The translations under genes were made by a program, and so were the position numbers. A stretch of 64,000 nucleotides of DNA. It comes from CAZUHB01 sp964620445. GTDB lineage: Bacteria; Planctomycetota; B15-G4; CAYZWU01. Each line of letters begins with the position of its first letter. The stretch's first letter is position 1. The DNA is taken from assembly GCA_964620445.1 (NCBI GenBank), contig CAZUHB010000036.1, positions 1 to 64,000 on the forward strand, written 5' to 3'. Under the pieces are notes generated by a model that did no database searches, was not told the origin of the DNA, and saw only the letters and a list, made by a program, of their open reading frames with translations. Positions 1-7,546 of this stretch are shown one piece after another.

Positions 1-1
1 C

Positions 2-352
2 GCCATGGAAAAGGCGCTCGAGGAATCGGGCGACGAGGAAGCCATCAAGCTGCACACCAAGCTCTCCTGGCTCTCGCTCATCGCAAACGTTTCTCCCATG
101 CTCGGCCTTCTGGGTACCGTCATGGGTATGATCGCGGCCTTTAACGTGATCGCGTCCACCAAGGGCCAGGCTGACCCGGCGCAGCTGTCGGGCGGTATCT
201 CGGCCGCTCTGATTACGACCATGTTCGGTCTGATCGTGGCGATTCCGATCACCGCGTCGTTCGTGTTCCTCAGGAACAGGGTGGTCAAAAACTCCCTCGA
301 GATCTCCGCTGTCGTGGGCGATCTCTTCGAGAGATTCAGGCCGGCCAAATAG
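2..352 (+). CDS. MotA/TolQ/ExbB proton channel family protein (5' end outside the window)
   Basis: This is the C-terminal 116 residues of an inner-membrane proton-channel subunit that works with ExbD/TolR to couple the proton motive force to envelope processes. The reading frame is open to the left edge, so the true start is outside the window and the internal ATG at 5 is probably not the start. The visible part has the family hallmark: a helix beginning LSLIANVSPMLGLLGTV, a loop with the typical SGGISAALITT stretch, and a last transmembrane helix (LIVAIPITASFVF). Two exbD genes follow on the same strand, which is the usual gene order. Family assignment is firm. Whether it is ExbB or TolQ, and what it energises, cannot be read from this sequence. 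Confidence 0.9.
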   Translation, partial: AMEKALEESGDEEAIKLHTKLSWLSLIANVSPMLGLLGTVMGMIAAFNVIASTKGQADPAQLSGGISAALITTMFGLIVAIPITASFVFLRNRVVKNSLEISAVVGDLFERFRPAK

Positions 353-511
353 GGCGCTGTTCGAGGATCGAAAGCGCGACCGTTTTGACCAGCCGAAAGA
401 CGGCTTGATCAATCGTTCGGCCGCGCCGACAACCCCAGGCGCCAGGGCTGCGGGACAAGAGTTCACGGTCTTGGGATGGGGCGTCCCGAAGCGCACTTCA
501 GAGGAGACAAA

Positions 512-991
512 ATGGGTAAAAAACAAGAACATGATTTTGAACTGCAGATGAACATGACGCCCATGATCGACGTCGTGTTCAACCTGATCATCTTCTTCAT
601 GATCGTGACCGACCTCACCCAGCAGGAGCTCGAGGACCTCGTTCTTCCCAAGGCGGACAAATGCCAGAAGGATGAGAATCCCGAGGACAAGCGGATGATC
701 ATCAACATCACCCGCCCCGGCCACTACGTGGTGAAGCGCCGCGACTGCGGCAACGTCGATGACTGCATCGACGAGATCCGCCGGCACCTGGCCGCGCAGG
801 TCAAGTTCTTCGACAGGGAGGACGATGGCGCATCGAAGCAGCCGATCCTCATCAGGGCCGACAGCGAGACCGAGTTCAAGTATATTCAGAAGGTCATGCA
901 GATCTGCGGCGAGGAAGGTATCAAGATCTACAAGATCGAGCTTGCTTGCTCGTTCGAAGAAGACGCAAAGTCCGGTCCGCCGACTGATTGA
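512..991 (+). CDS. exbD: ExbD/TolR family biopolymer transport protein (first copy)
   Basis: Predicted 159-aa inner-membrane protein that forms the proton-conducting complex with the ExbB/TolQ homologue just upstream. The N-terminus has the family signature: a short cytoplasmic part, MNMTPMIDVVFNLI, and one transmembrane helix whose Asp (in PMIDV) is the proton-carrying residue in this family. The rest is a periplasmic domain. I chose ATG 512 over an upstream in-frame start at 476 because GAGGAG lies just before it and homologues begin close to the transmembrane helix. The periplasmic part holds five cysteines (KADKC, RRDC, DDC, MQIC, ELAC), which is unusual for ExbD and suggests disulfide bonds or metal binding. 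That last point is inference. Confidence 0.9.
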   Translation: MGKKQEHDFELQMNMTPMIDVVFNLIIFFMIVTDLTQQELEDLVLPKADKCQKDENPEDKRMIINITRPGHYVVKRRDCGNVDDCIDEIRRHLAAQVKFFDREDDGASKQPILIRADSETEFKYIQKVMQICGEEGIKIYKIELACSFEEDAKSGPPTD

Positions 992-996
992 TCCCG

Positions 997-1050
997 CGTC
1001 TTGGGACAAAATGTCCCACGTCTTGGGACAGATGTCCCACGTCTTGGGAC
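997..1050. repeat. Tandem palindromic repeat between two exbD genes
   Basis: The core CGTCTTGGGACA occurs three times (starting 997, 1019 and 1040; the last copy ends GGGACG). The copies are separated by linkers that complete the palindrome TGTCCCA-CGTCT-TGGGACA (7-bp arms, 5-nt loop; 1012-1030, and 1033-1050 lacking the last base). The period is 22 then 21 bp. Every TGGGACA can also pair with the following TGTCCCA, so alternative hairpins are possible in the exbD-exbD intercistronic RNA. It may be an RNA processing or attenuation element, a protein-binding array or a genome-wide repeat family. The sequence alone cannot decide. Confidence 0.8.
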
Positions 1051-1082
1051 GGTAGCACGCGGTTACTCGTGGAGAGAGATAA

Positions 1083-1532
1083 ATGGCAAGCAAAATCACG
1101 GAACAGGCAGCCAAGGAAGAGACAGTCATGCAGATGACGCCGATGATCGACGTCACTTTCCTGCTTCTCATCTTCTTTATGTGCTCCATCAAGTTCAAGC
1201 TTCTCGACGGCAAGCTGGCCGCCTACCTCCCCAGGGATGTGGGAGTCAACGCGACCCCGGCCGATGAGATGATGGAAAAGATCGACATCGACATCAAGCT
1301 CAGCGACAAGGCACGCCTCGGTTTCACCATGGAGATCAACAACAAGAAGATGCCCACGCTGAAACGGTTCAGCGACACCGTCGCCGACTATCACCGACGC
1401 GATCCTGAAGCCAAGGCCACGATCTACGCTCACAAGGGAGTGCAGTACGGCCACGTGGTCAGGGTCGTCAACGAATGCCTGAGAGCGAGGCTCACGCAGA
1501 TCACCTTTGGTGGTGTCGCTCTGGACGAGTGA
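1083..1532 (+). CDS. exbD: ExbD/TolR family biopolymer transport protein (second copy)
   Basis: Predicted 149-aa ExbD-like protein with the same layout as the upstream copy: QMTPMIDVTFLLLIFFM transmembrane segment with the conserved Asp, then a periplasmic domain of about 110 residues. ATG 1083 follows GAGAG. The two ExbD proteins are clearly diverged, so they may form a heteromeric complex with the one ExbB/TolQ subunit or serve different partners. The gene is the last of the exbB-exbD-exbD operon: a strong intrinsic terminator follows. No TonB- or TolA-like gene is in the window, so the energised process is unknown. Confidence 0.9.
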   Translation: MASKITEQAAKEETVMQMTPMIDVTFLLLIFFMCSIKFKLLDGKLAAYLPRDVGVNATPADEMMEKIDIDIKLSDKARLGFTMEINNKKMPTLKRFSDTVADYHRRDPEAKATIYAHKGVQYGHVVRVVNECLRARLTQITFGGVALDE

Positions 1533-1589
1533 TCGTCGCAGGCTCAGGTTGGATGGTCGACCGTCCGATCGAGTTTTTCGTCATACTAG

Positions 1590-1625
1590 AGGAAGGCGGT
1601 TGCTCGCAGCCGTCTTCCTTTTTTT
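1590..1625 (+). terminator. Rho-independent terminator of the exbB-exbD-exbD operon
   Basis: Left arm AGGAAGGCGGTTGC (1590-1603) pairs with right arm GCAGCCGTCTTCCT (1606-1619) with two G-U wobbles. A run of seven T follows (1619-1625). It lies about 60 bp after the exbD stop codon. Confidence 0.88.
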
Positions 1626-1654
1626 GAATACTCCAAGACAAGCGGGGTGAGCTG

Positions 1655-3673
1655 ATGGGCAAAGAAGAGCCGGGCACGATCGGCGGTCACCTCGTTTCGA
1701 TCGTTCTTGCCTTTTCCCTCTGCCCTGTCCTCGCCCTGGCTCTCGGTTGCTTCTCCGAAGAAAGCGCCGACGGGGGATCGAGCCTCGATGTTGACGGAGT
1801 CGTCCTCATCACGATCGACACCCTGCGCGGCGACAGGCTCGGCTGCACCGGGCACAGCGGGGCGCGCACACCCATCCTCGATTCCCTGGCGCGTTCCGGA
1901 ACGCTCTTCGAGAAGGTTGTCGTTCCCGTGCCGATCACGCTCCCCTCGCACGCAGCGCTCATGACCGGGTGCCTGCCTCATGAGATGGAACTCAGGGACA
2001 ACCGGCCCTTCGCGCTGTCCCACGAACTCGAGACCCTGGCCGAGATCCTGTCGCGCAACAACTTTCACACCGCCGCCGTCGTTGCCGGCGAACCGCTCGA
2101 GAGGGGCTGCGGATTGGAGCAAGGATTCGACACCTACCTTTTCGACCCCCTGCCGCGGGGGGCTGGTGTGCTACTCAGGGAGTCGCCCGCCGACAGAACC
2201 GTCGACAGGACCCTCGATGTCCTGAGAGGGCTCGAGCATCCGGACCGGAGCCGTGGTGGTGCGCGCCGCTTCTTCCTCTGGGTTCACTTCTTCGATCCCC
2301 ATATTCCCTACTGTGCGCCGATCGAGGTCGAAGGCGGCGATGCCTACGACAGCGAGGTCGCTTTCGTCGATCGAGAAATCGGACGCCTCCTTCGCGGTCT
2401 CGAATCGATCGGTGCGAGAGACCGCTCCCTGCTGATCGTCACAGCCGACCACGGCGAAGGCCTGGGTGATCATGGTGAACCGACACACGCCTATTTCCTC
2501 TACGACACGACGCTGACCGTTCCGATGATCGTCTGTGGACCCGGTATCGCGAGGGAACGCCGCGCGGTCGAGCAGATACGGCTCGTCGACATCAAGGGTA
2601 CGATTCTGAATCTGCTCGGCCTGAGCGGAACCTCCTCGGCCGACCGGAATGCACAGGACGCCCAGGGCGGTGGGGCGCGCAATCCCGAAGCTTCGGCCAA
2701 CCTGGCCGCCTTCGTGAGGGGTTCGGAGACCGAACTGAAAAGCGTGGCGGCTTTCGCCGAAAGCCTTTTTTGCCACAATCACTTCAAGTGGGCCCAGCTG
2801 GCATCGATCAGAACGGACGCCTTCAAAGTGGTGCGCGGCGCTCGCGCCGAGATTTTCGACCTGAAGAACGATCCCGGCGAACTGGCGCCGATCGCGCCGT
2901 GCGACGCGCCCGATGAGGCGGTCGCGCTCCTTGGAGAACTCGACGAACGTCTGAGCCGTGCCAGGCCGATCGTGGAGAGGGGGGAGCGCCTCTTCAATTC
3001 TCTTCCAGGATATCTGGGCGGCACGGCGGGCTACGATCAGCCCTTCGTGGAGACCGAAAAGAACACTCTGCTCCCCCACCCCGCGGACCGCGTCGACCAG
3101 CTCAACCGGTTCCTCAAGGCGGTGGAACTCGCCGAGTCCGGACTCTTCAACCGCGCCCGGTCGCTGCTCGAGGATCTCCATGCTCTGGACGGGTCGAATC
3201 CGTCTTTTGCGTTCTGGCTCGGCCGGACAGTGAGATCGATCGGGGAGAAAGAGGGGAATTCATTCCTCATGACCAGGGCGGGAGATCTTTTTGCGCGGGC
3301 CTTTCGGCTCGATCCCGCCTTCGCGGACGCCTTCTACATGTGTTTGTGGACGCAGATCCAGATCGGCAGCTTCGCCAGGGCCAGGAACGACCTCGATAAA
3401 TTTCTCGGCCGCTTCCCCGACGATCCCAAGGCGCTCGAACTCTACGGCTATCTGCTGACGACCAGGGTGTCGAACGGAGTCGAAAACCCCCATTTCGACA
3501 TGGACGCCGGGCTCAGCCGTTTCGAAAAGTCGATCGCCATCAATCAAAACAACGTCAGGCTGTTACAAAAACTGGTTAGCCTTTATAAATCCCTCAACAA
3601 ACGGTCACTTGCCGAGGCCCACGAGCGCCGTCTGAGGGATCTCGAAGCGGACAACAGGACCGCACGGAAATGA
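1655..3673 (+). CDS. Sulfatase/alkaline-phosphatase-like lipoprotein with C-terminal TPR region
   Basis: Predicted 672-aa envelope protein. The N-terminus is a type II signal peptide with lipobox LALGC (lipid Cys about residue 32). Residues about 48-450 form a sulfatase-type alkaline-phosphatase-superfamily domain: the metal-binding start LITIDTLRGDR, the motif PITLPSHAALMTG, and the second metal site TADHGEGLGDHGE. At the nucleophile position, where true sulfatases have Cys or Ser in C/S-x-P-x-R, this protein has Thr (about residue 95) and no following P-x-R. It is therefore not a formylglycine sulfatase and may be a phosphotransferase or phosphodiesterase. The C-terminal ~220 residues have TPR-like helical repeats. 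ATG 1655 follows GGGGTGAG. Substrate unknown. Confidence 0.8.
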   Translation: MGKEEPGTIGGHLVSIVLAFSLCPVLALALGCFSEESADGGSSLDVDGVVLITIDTLRGDRLGCTGHSGARTPILDSLARSGTLFEKVVVPVPITLPSHAALMTGCLPHEMELRDNRPFALSHELETLAEILSRNNFHTAAVVAGEPLERGCGLEQGFDTYLFDPLPRGAGVLLRESPADRTVDRTLDVLRGLEHPDRSRGGARRFFLWVHFFDPHIPYCAPIEVEGGDAYDSEVAFVDREIGRLLRGLESIGARDRSLLIVTADHGEGLGDHGEPTHAYFLYDTTLTVPMIVCGPGIARERRAVEQIRLVDIKGTILNLLGLSGTSSADRNAQDAQGGGARNPEASANLAAFVRGSETELKSVAAFAESLFCHNHFKWAQLASIRTDAFKVVRGARAEIFDLKNDPGELAPIAPCDAPDEAVALLGELDERLSRARPIVERGERLFNSLPGYLGGTAGYDQPFVETEKNTLLPHPADRVDQLNRFLKAVELAESGLFNRARSLLEDLHALDGSNPSFAFWLGRTVRSIGEKEGNSFLMTRAGDLFARAFRLDPAFADAFYMCLWTQIQIGSFARARNDLDKFLGRFPDDPKALELYGYLLTTRVSNGVENPHFDMDAGLSRFEKSIAINQNNVRLLQKLVSLYKSLNKRSLAEAHERRLRDLEADNRTARK

Positions 3674-3787
3674 TCGTTCGATCCTGTTCCGTGTATCAAA
3701 CAACCGGGGCAGGTGAGCCGGCTCTTTAACTTTTTTGTGGGAAATACATTATTCTCCCTGAAGGGAGCTGAAATTTTGAATCTTTGC

Positions 3788-3816
3788 TTGACTCTTCGAT
3801 TTGAGGCTGATAAGAT
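3788..3816 (+). promoter_or_regulatory. Sigma-70-type promoter of the secretin gene
   Basis: TTGACT (3788-3793), a 17-bp spacer and TAAGAT (3811-3816) in an AT-rich stretch upstream of the secretin. The predicted RNA start is near 3823, giving a leader of about 130 nt before the TTG start codon at 3952. This also argues against the earlier in-frame TTG at 3832, which would sit almost on the RNA start. Confidence 0.55.
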
Positions 3817-3951
3817 TACGCGACTTTCATTTTGCTCTCTAAGTTGTTGATTTTTAGAGACTTATTTCGTTTCACTTCATCCCTTTTCCCTTCAGAAAAA
3901 ACTCCTATTTCTGGAGACCTTGTTAAGCAAAATAAACGGAGTGGGGTCATC

Positions 3952-6558
3952 TTGAAAACGAAAAGTAACATCCTGATCGTGTCCATTGTTTCACTTCTGG
4001 CCATTTTTGCAGCTGCCTGTTCGATCACATCCGATGATGCGGATAACCAGGCCTATGGCGATTCTGCCATGGACCTCGTGATCGTCTCGCCTCAAGACGA
4101 GACCGAGGACGAAATCCTCTCGGACATCAAGAAGCGGCAAGAACTGGTCCGTCAGAAGAACGCCATCATGATCGAGCGCTACTTGCTGAATGCGTCCGAT
4201 CTCAAGGCGCAAGGCAAGTACGACGAGGCCGAGACGCAGCTCAACGAAGCCCTCAAGATCGATCCCTTCAACAGCGACGTTCTTGCGGCGCTCACGGAGA
4301 TCGAGGCTCTCCTCGGAAAGAGTTCGGGAGAAATCTCGGATGCCAAGGAGCGAGCCACCGAGCGCTACGAGGTGCGCAAGCAGCAGCTCAAGTACAGCGC
4401 CGCCACCTCCTTCGAGAACGGCAAGAAGCTCATGGAGCGGGGCGACTATGAGAAGGCGGTCATCAATTTCGAGCGCGTTCTCAACCAGATTCACTGGGAC
4501 GTGAATCAGGTCGACTGGAAAGACCTCGAGGCCGATGTACAAGCCAAGCTCTCCGAGGCGCGCCGCCTTCTCGAAGAGGAGAAGATGAGCCTGCGCCGCG
4601 AGCAGGAGAAGAAGGCCTTCGAGGTGATCCGCAGCGAGGAGCTCGCTCAGAAGAAGCAGGTCGAGTACCAGAAGACCCTTCTCCTCAAGCAGGCGATCGA
4701 CAAGATGAAGAAACTCGATTTCGACGCTGCAGAGGACCTGGTCGAAAAGGTGCTCACCATCGACCGCAAGAACCGGATGGCGGCCGACATGCTCGAGGAT
4801 ATCGACAGAGGCCGCCGCGCGCAGGAAAAGCAGCAGTACCTCATGGACCGCCGCGAGGCGTGGCTTCAGTGGGAAGAGGACATCGAGCAGACCCGCATCC
4901 CCTACTCCGACATTCTCACGGAGATCGACGACGAGACATGGACCAAGATCTCCCAGGTCCGTTCGTCGGTCAAGAGCCTCCGCATCGACGAGCTCGATGA
5001 TCCTGAAGCGCTCGAGCTCAAGCTCAAGCTCAAGAGCACGCGGTCCAATTTCAACTTCGACGAGGAAGAAATCGGCGCCGTTGCAAACTGGATCACCACC
5101 CTCACGGCGATCCCCGTCGTGGTCGACCCCGAGGCCAAGCAGGAGCTCGACGACAACGGCGAAACGGTCACCTTGCGCGACCTGAACGACATCAGCGTCG
5201 AGTCGCTCCTCAACATCATCACCCAGCAGGTGGGCGAGGATCTGACCTGGATCGTGGACAACGGCGCGGTCAAGATCACGAAGAAGGAGAAATCTCTCGG
5301 AGAGCCGGTCATCAGGATCCACCCGATCCAGGACATCTCCTTCGGTCTCACCGATTTCCGCGGACCCGACATCGGCCGTATCGTTCCTCCCGGCGAAGCG
5401 GGCGAAGACGCCGAGACGTCGATCTTCGGCGGCGAACTCGAGAAGCAGATGCCCATTCCGCCCGAGGAGATTCTCACCCTCATCCGCGAAAACATCTCGC
5501 GCGAGTCGTGGGATCTCGACCAGTACAACATCGACATCTCTCAGGATCTGAGCAGCCTGCTCGTGATCCACACCAATGATGTGCAGAAAGAGGTGGCCGC
5601 GTTCCTCGACGACCTGCGGCGTTTCGCGAGCTGTGTCGTGACGATCGAGAGCCGCTTCATCGAGATCAACAAGGGCTTCCTGCAGGAAGTGGGCGCCGAC
5701 TTCCGCGGCCTGGGCGGCGACGGCAAATCGGAAGAAGTGCCTCTCGGCGTGACGAACGGCTACGAGGACAATGCCTCGCAAGGTCTGGACAACACCGGTG
5801 AAGGCGATCCGGGCGCCAGCCCCTCGGCCGGTATCTTTTTCAACGACAACTCCGACGGCGATATCCGTTTCCGCAACGAGAGTTTCTTCGAGAATCCCCT
5901 GGGCGACCTTCTCTCCACGATGGGCGGGGGTGCGTTCCAGTTCTCGCTGCTCGACGATACGCTCTTCAACCTCGTTGTGCGCGCTGTCGAGAAATCGTAC
6001 AACGCGACCGAGGTGACGTCGCCGATCATCACCGTCTTCAACACGCAGAGAGCCTACATCACGGTGATCAACCAGATCTCCTACGTGCAGGGCTTCGACG
6101 TGGACGTGGCGAACAGCGCCTACATCGCCAACCCGAACATCGGCATCATCCAGGACGGCATCGTGCTCGACGTGAAGCCGACCGTGTCCTACGACCGCAA
6201 GTACATCACCCTCGAAATCCAGGCCACGGTGGCCGAACTCACGGGCCTGAGGAATATCGAGACCACGCTGGGCGGCCAGTCGCAGAAGGTTTCCTTCCAG
6301 CTGCCCGATCTCTTCGTGAGCACGGCGTCGGCCACGGTTGTTGTTCCTGACGGCGGCAACATCCTGCTCGGCGGGCTCAAGTCGATCCGCTACGTGAACC
6401 GCAAGGCGGGCACGCCGATCCTGAGCAAGATCCCGATCGTCAGCTTCTTCTTCTCCCAGAAGGGGATCGATGACGAGATGAACAACCTGATCATTCTCGC
6501 CAAGGCGCACATCACGGACATGAACACGATCCGGAACGCGCCGATCGTGGCTCGATAA
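3952..6558 (+). CDS. Type II/III secretion or type IV pilus secretin with N-terminal TPR region
   Basis: Predicted 868-aa outer-membrane secretin, the channel through which a type II secretion system or type IV pilus passes. The TTG start at 3952 follows GGAGTGGGG and opens directly into a lipoprotein signal peptide (lipobox FAAAC). Next come TPR-like repeats (about residues 60-180), a charged coiled-coil region, secretin N-domains (about 340-560), and the C-terminal secretin domain with the signature VPDGGNILLGGL near residue 800. An internal lipid anchor could replace a pilotin. It stands alone between its own promoter and a strong terminator; the machine's other parts lie elsewhere (PilT, prepilin peptidase, GspC-like PDZ protein). 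Whether it is GspD- or PilQ-like cannot be settled from motifs. Confidence 0.9.
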   Translation: MKTKSNILIVSIVSLLAIFAAACSITSDDADNQAYGDSAMDLVIVSPQDETEDEILSDIKKRQELVRQKNAIMIERYLLNASDLKAQGKYDEAETQLNEALKIDPFNSDVLAALTEIEALLGKSSGEISDAKERATERYEVRKQQLKYSAATSFENGKKLMERGDYEKAVINFERVLNQIHWDVNQVDWKDLEADVQAKLSEARRLLEEEKMSLRREQEKKAFEVIRSEELAQKKQVEYQKTLLLKQAIDKMKKLDFDAAEDLVEKVLTIDRKNRMAADMLEDIDRGRRAQEKQQYLMDRREAWLQWEEDIEQTRIPYSDILTEIDDETWTKISQVRSSVKSLRIDELDDPEALELKLKLKSTRSNFNFDEEEIGAVANWITTLTAIPVVVDPEAKQELDDNGETVTLRDLNDISVESLLNIITQQVGEDLTWIVDNGAVKITKKEKSLGEPVIRIHPIQDISFGLTDFRGPDIGRIVPPGEAGEDAETSIFGGELEKQMPIPPEEILTLIRENISRESWDLDQYNIDISQDLSSLLVIHTNDVQKEVAAFLDDLRRFASCVVTIESRFIEINKGFLQEVGADFRGLGGDGKSEEVPLGVTNGYEDNASQGLDNTGEGDPGASPSAGIFFNDNSDGDIRFRNESFFENPLGDLLSTMGGGAFQFSLLDDTLFNLVVRAVEKSYNATEVTSPIITVFNTQRAYITVINQISYVQGFDVDVANSAYIANPNIGIIQDGIVLDVKPTVSYDRKYITLEIQATVAELTGLRNIETTLGGQSQKVSFQLPDLFVSTASATVVVPDGGNILLGGLKSIRYVNRKAGTPILSKIPIVSFFFSQKGIDDEMNNLIILAKAHITDMNTIRNAPIVAR

Positions 6559-6588
6559 GAATCAGGAATACCACCTTGAACAGACACA

Positions 6589-6624
6589 GGGCCGCGCGCT
6601 TCTCGAAGCGCGCGGCCCTTTTTT
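6589..6624 (+). terminator. Rho-independent terminator after the secretin gene
   Basis: A 13-bp perfect GC-rich stem (GGGCCGCGCGCTT, 6589-6601, with AAGCGCGCGGCCC, 6606-6618), a CTCG tetraloop and a T6 tract (6619-6624). Confidence 0.95.
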
Positions 6625-6808
6625 ATTCGATGGCGCTCTTTCGAGTTTTGTCGGATCGGCTGCACTCCGGGAATCGGTCCCCCTTCGGAGCCTATTTTCC
6701 GGCGATCACGATTTTTCGGCGATCACCTTGCTGCCGCTCAGGGGGTCGATTAAGATATTCGACGTGGCGGCTTGATTCCGATTCCGTTCAGTGAGAGACG
6801 ACCGCGCC

Positions 6809-7546
6809 ATGGCTTCATCCAAAAAACTCGAGGCGATCTTCTTCGACATCGACGACACTCTCTATTCGACCACCGCCTTCGCCCGGAAGGCGCGGCGGAA
6901 CGCCATCGACGCGATGATCCGCGCCGGACTCAGGACCGATCCCGAAGATGCCATGCAAGAGCTGAGCGAGATCATCGCCGAGTTCTCGTCCAACCATGGC
7001 CAGCATTTCGACAAGCTCCTTCAGAGGCTTCCCATGCGGGCAAGCGCCGGGATAAATCCGGTGATCCTCGTGGCGAGCGCCGTCATGGGCTATCACCGGA
7101 CCAAGTACACCCACCTCAAACCATTTCCCGAGGTCAAGAAGGTCCTGGTCGCGCTGAACACCCTGCCTCTCAAACTCGGTGTCATCACCGATGGTCGGGC
7201 CGTCAAGCAGGCAGGAAAGCTGCTCTGGCTCGACCTTTACCAGTACTTTCACCCCCAGGCGATCTTCATTTCGGACCAGATCGGCATCTCCAAGCCGAAC
7301 AAGAAGCTATTCGCCAAGGCTTGCCGGAAGGCGGGGATCAATCCAGCAATGACGATGTACATCGGCAACGATCCGATCCAGGACATCGACGCGGCCAACG
7401 CGGCTGGAATGACGAGTGTTCTGGTCCGCCGAAAGGGAGTTCCGGACCGGCCGCTCGGGGACACGAAAACGGATTACGAAATCGGCGGCCTTACCGAGCT
7501 CGCCGCAATCCTGAAAGACGACTTCGCCATCGATGTGGTTCTCTGA
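6809..7546 (+). CDS. HAD-superfamily hydrolase (phosphatase-like)
   Basis: Predicted 245-aa soluble HAD hydrolase, subfamily I. Motif I FDIDDTLY (Asp nucleophile and acid/base Asp) lies near residue 12, motif II is VITDG, motif III is the Lys in GISKPNKKLF, and motif IV is the acidic IGNDPIQDIDAANAAG. ATG 6809 is preferred to the GTG at 6791 because the GAGAG just after that GTG makes a good ribosome-binding site for the ATG. The gene overlaps the next one (oligopeptide-binding protein) by 14 bp, which suggests co-transcription. Substrate cannot be predicted. Confidence 0.88.
   Translation: MASSKKLEAIFFDIDDTLYSTTAFARKARRNAIDAMIRAGLRTDPEDAMQELSEIIAEFSSNHGQHFDKLLQRLPMRASAGINPVILVASAVMGYHRTKYTHLKPFPEVKKVLVALNTLPLKLGVITDGRAVKQAGKLLWLDLYQYFHPQAIFISDQIGISKPNKKLFAKACRKAGINPAMTMYIGNDPIQDIDAANAAGMTSVLVRRKGVPDRPLGDTKTDYEIGGLTELAAILKDDFAIDVVL

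Noticed and set aside
3700..3740. Possible terminator after the sulfatase-like gene (GAGCCGGCTC followed by T-rich sequence)
   Set aside because: The palindrome has no room for a loop, and alternative stems are short; not strong enough to list.
3991..6510. 839-codon open frame antisense to the secretin gene
   Set aside because: It mirrors the secretin's codon structure, has no recognisable motif and no ribosome-binding site; in GC-rich DNA with GC-ending codons such shadows are common.
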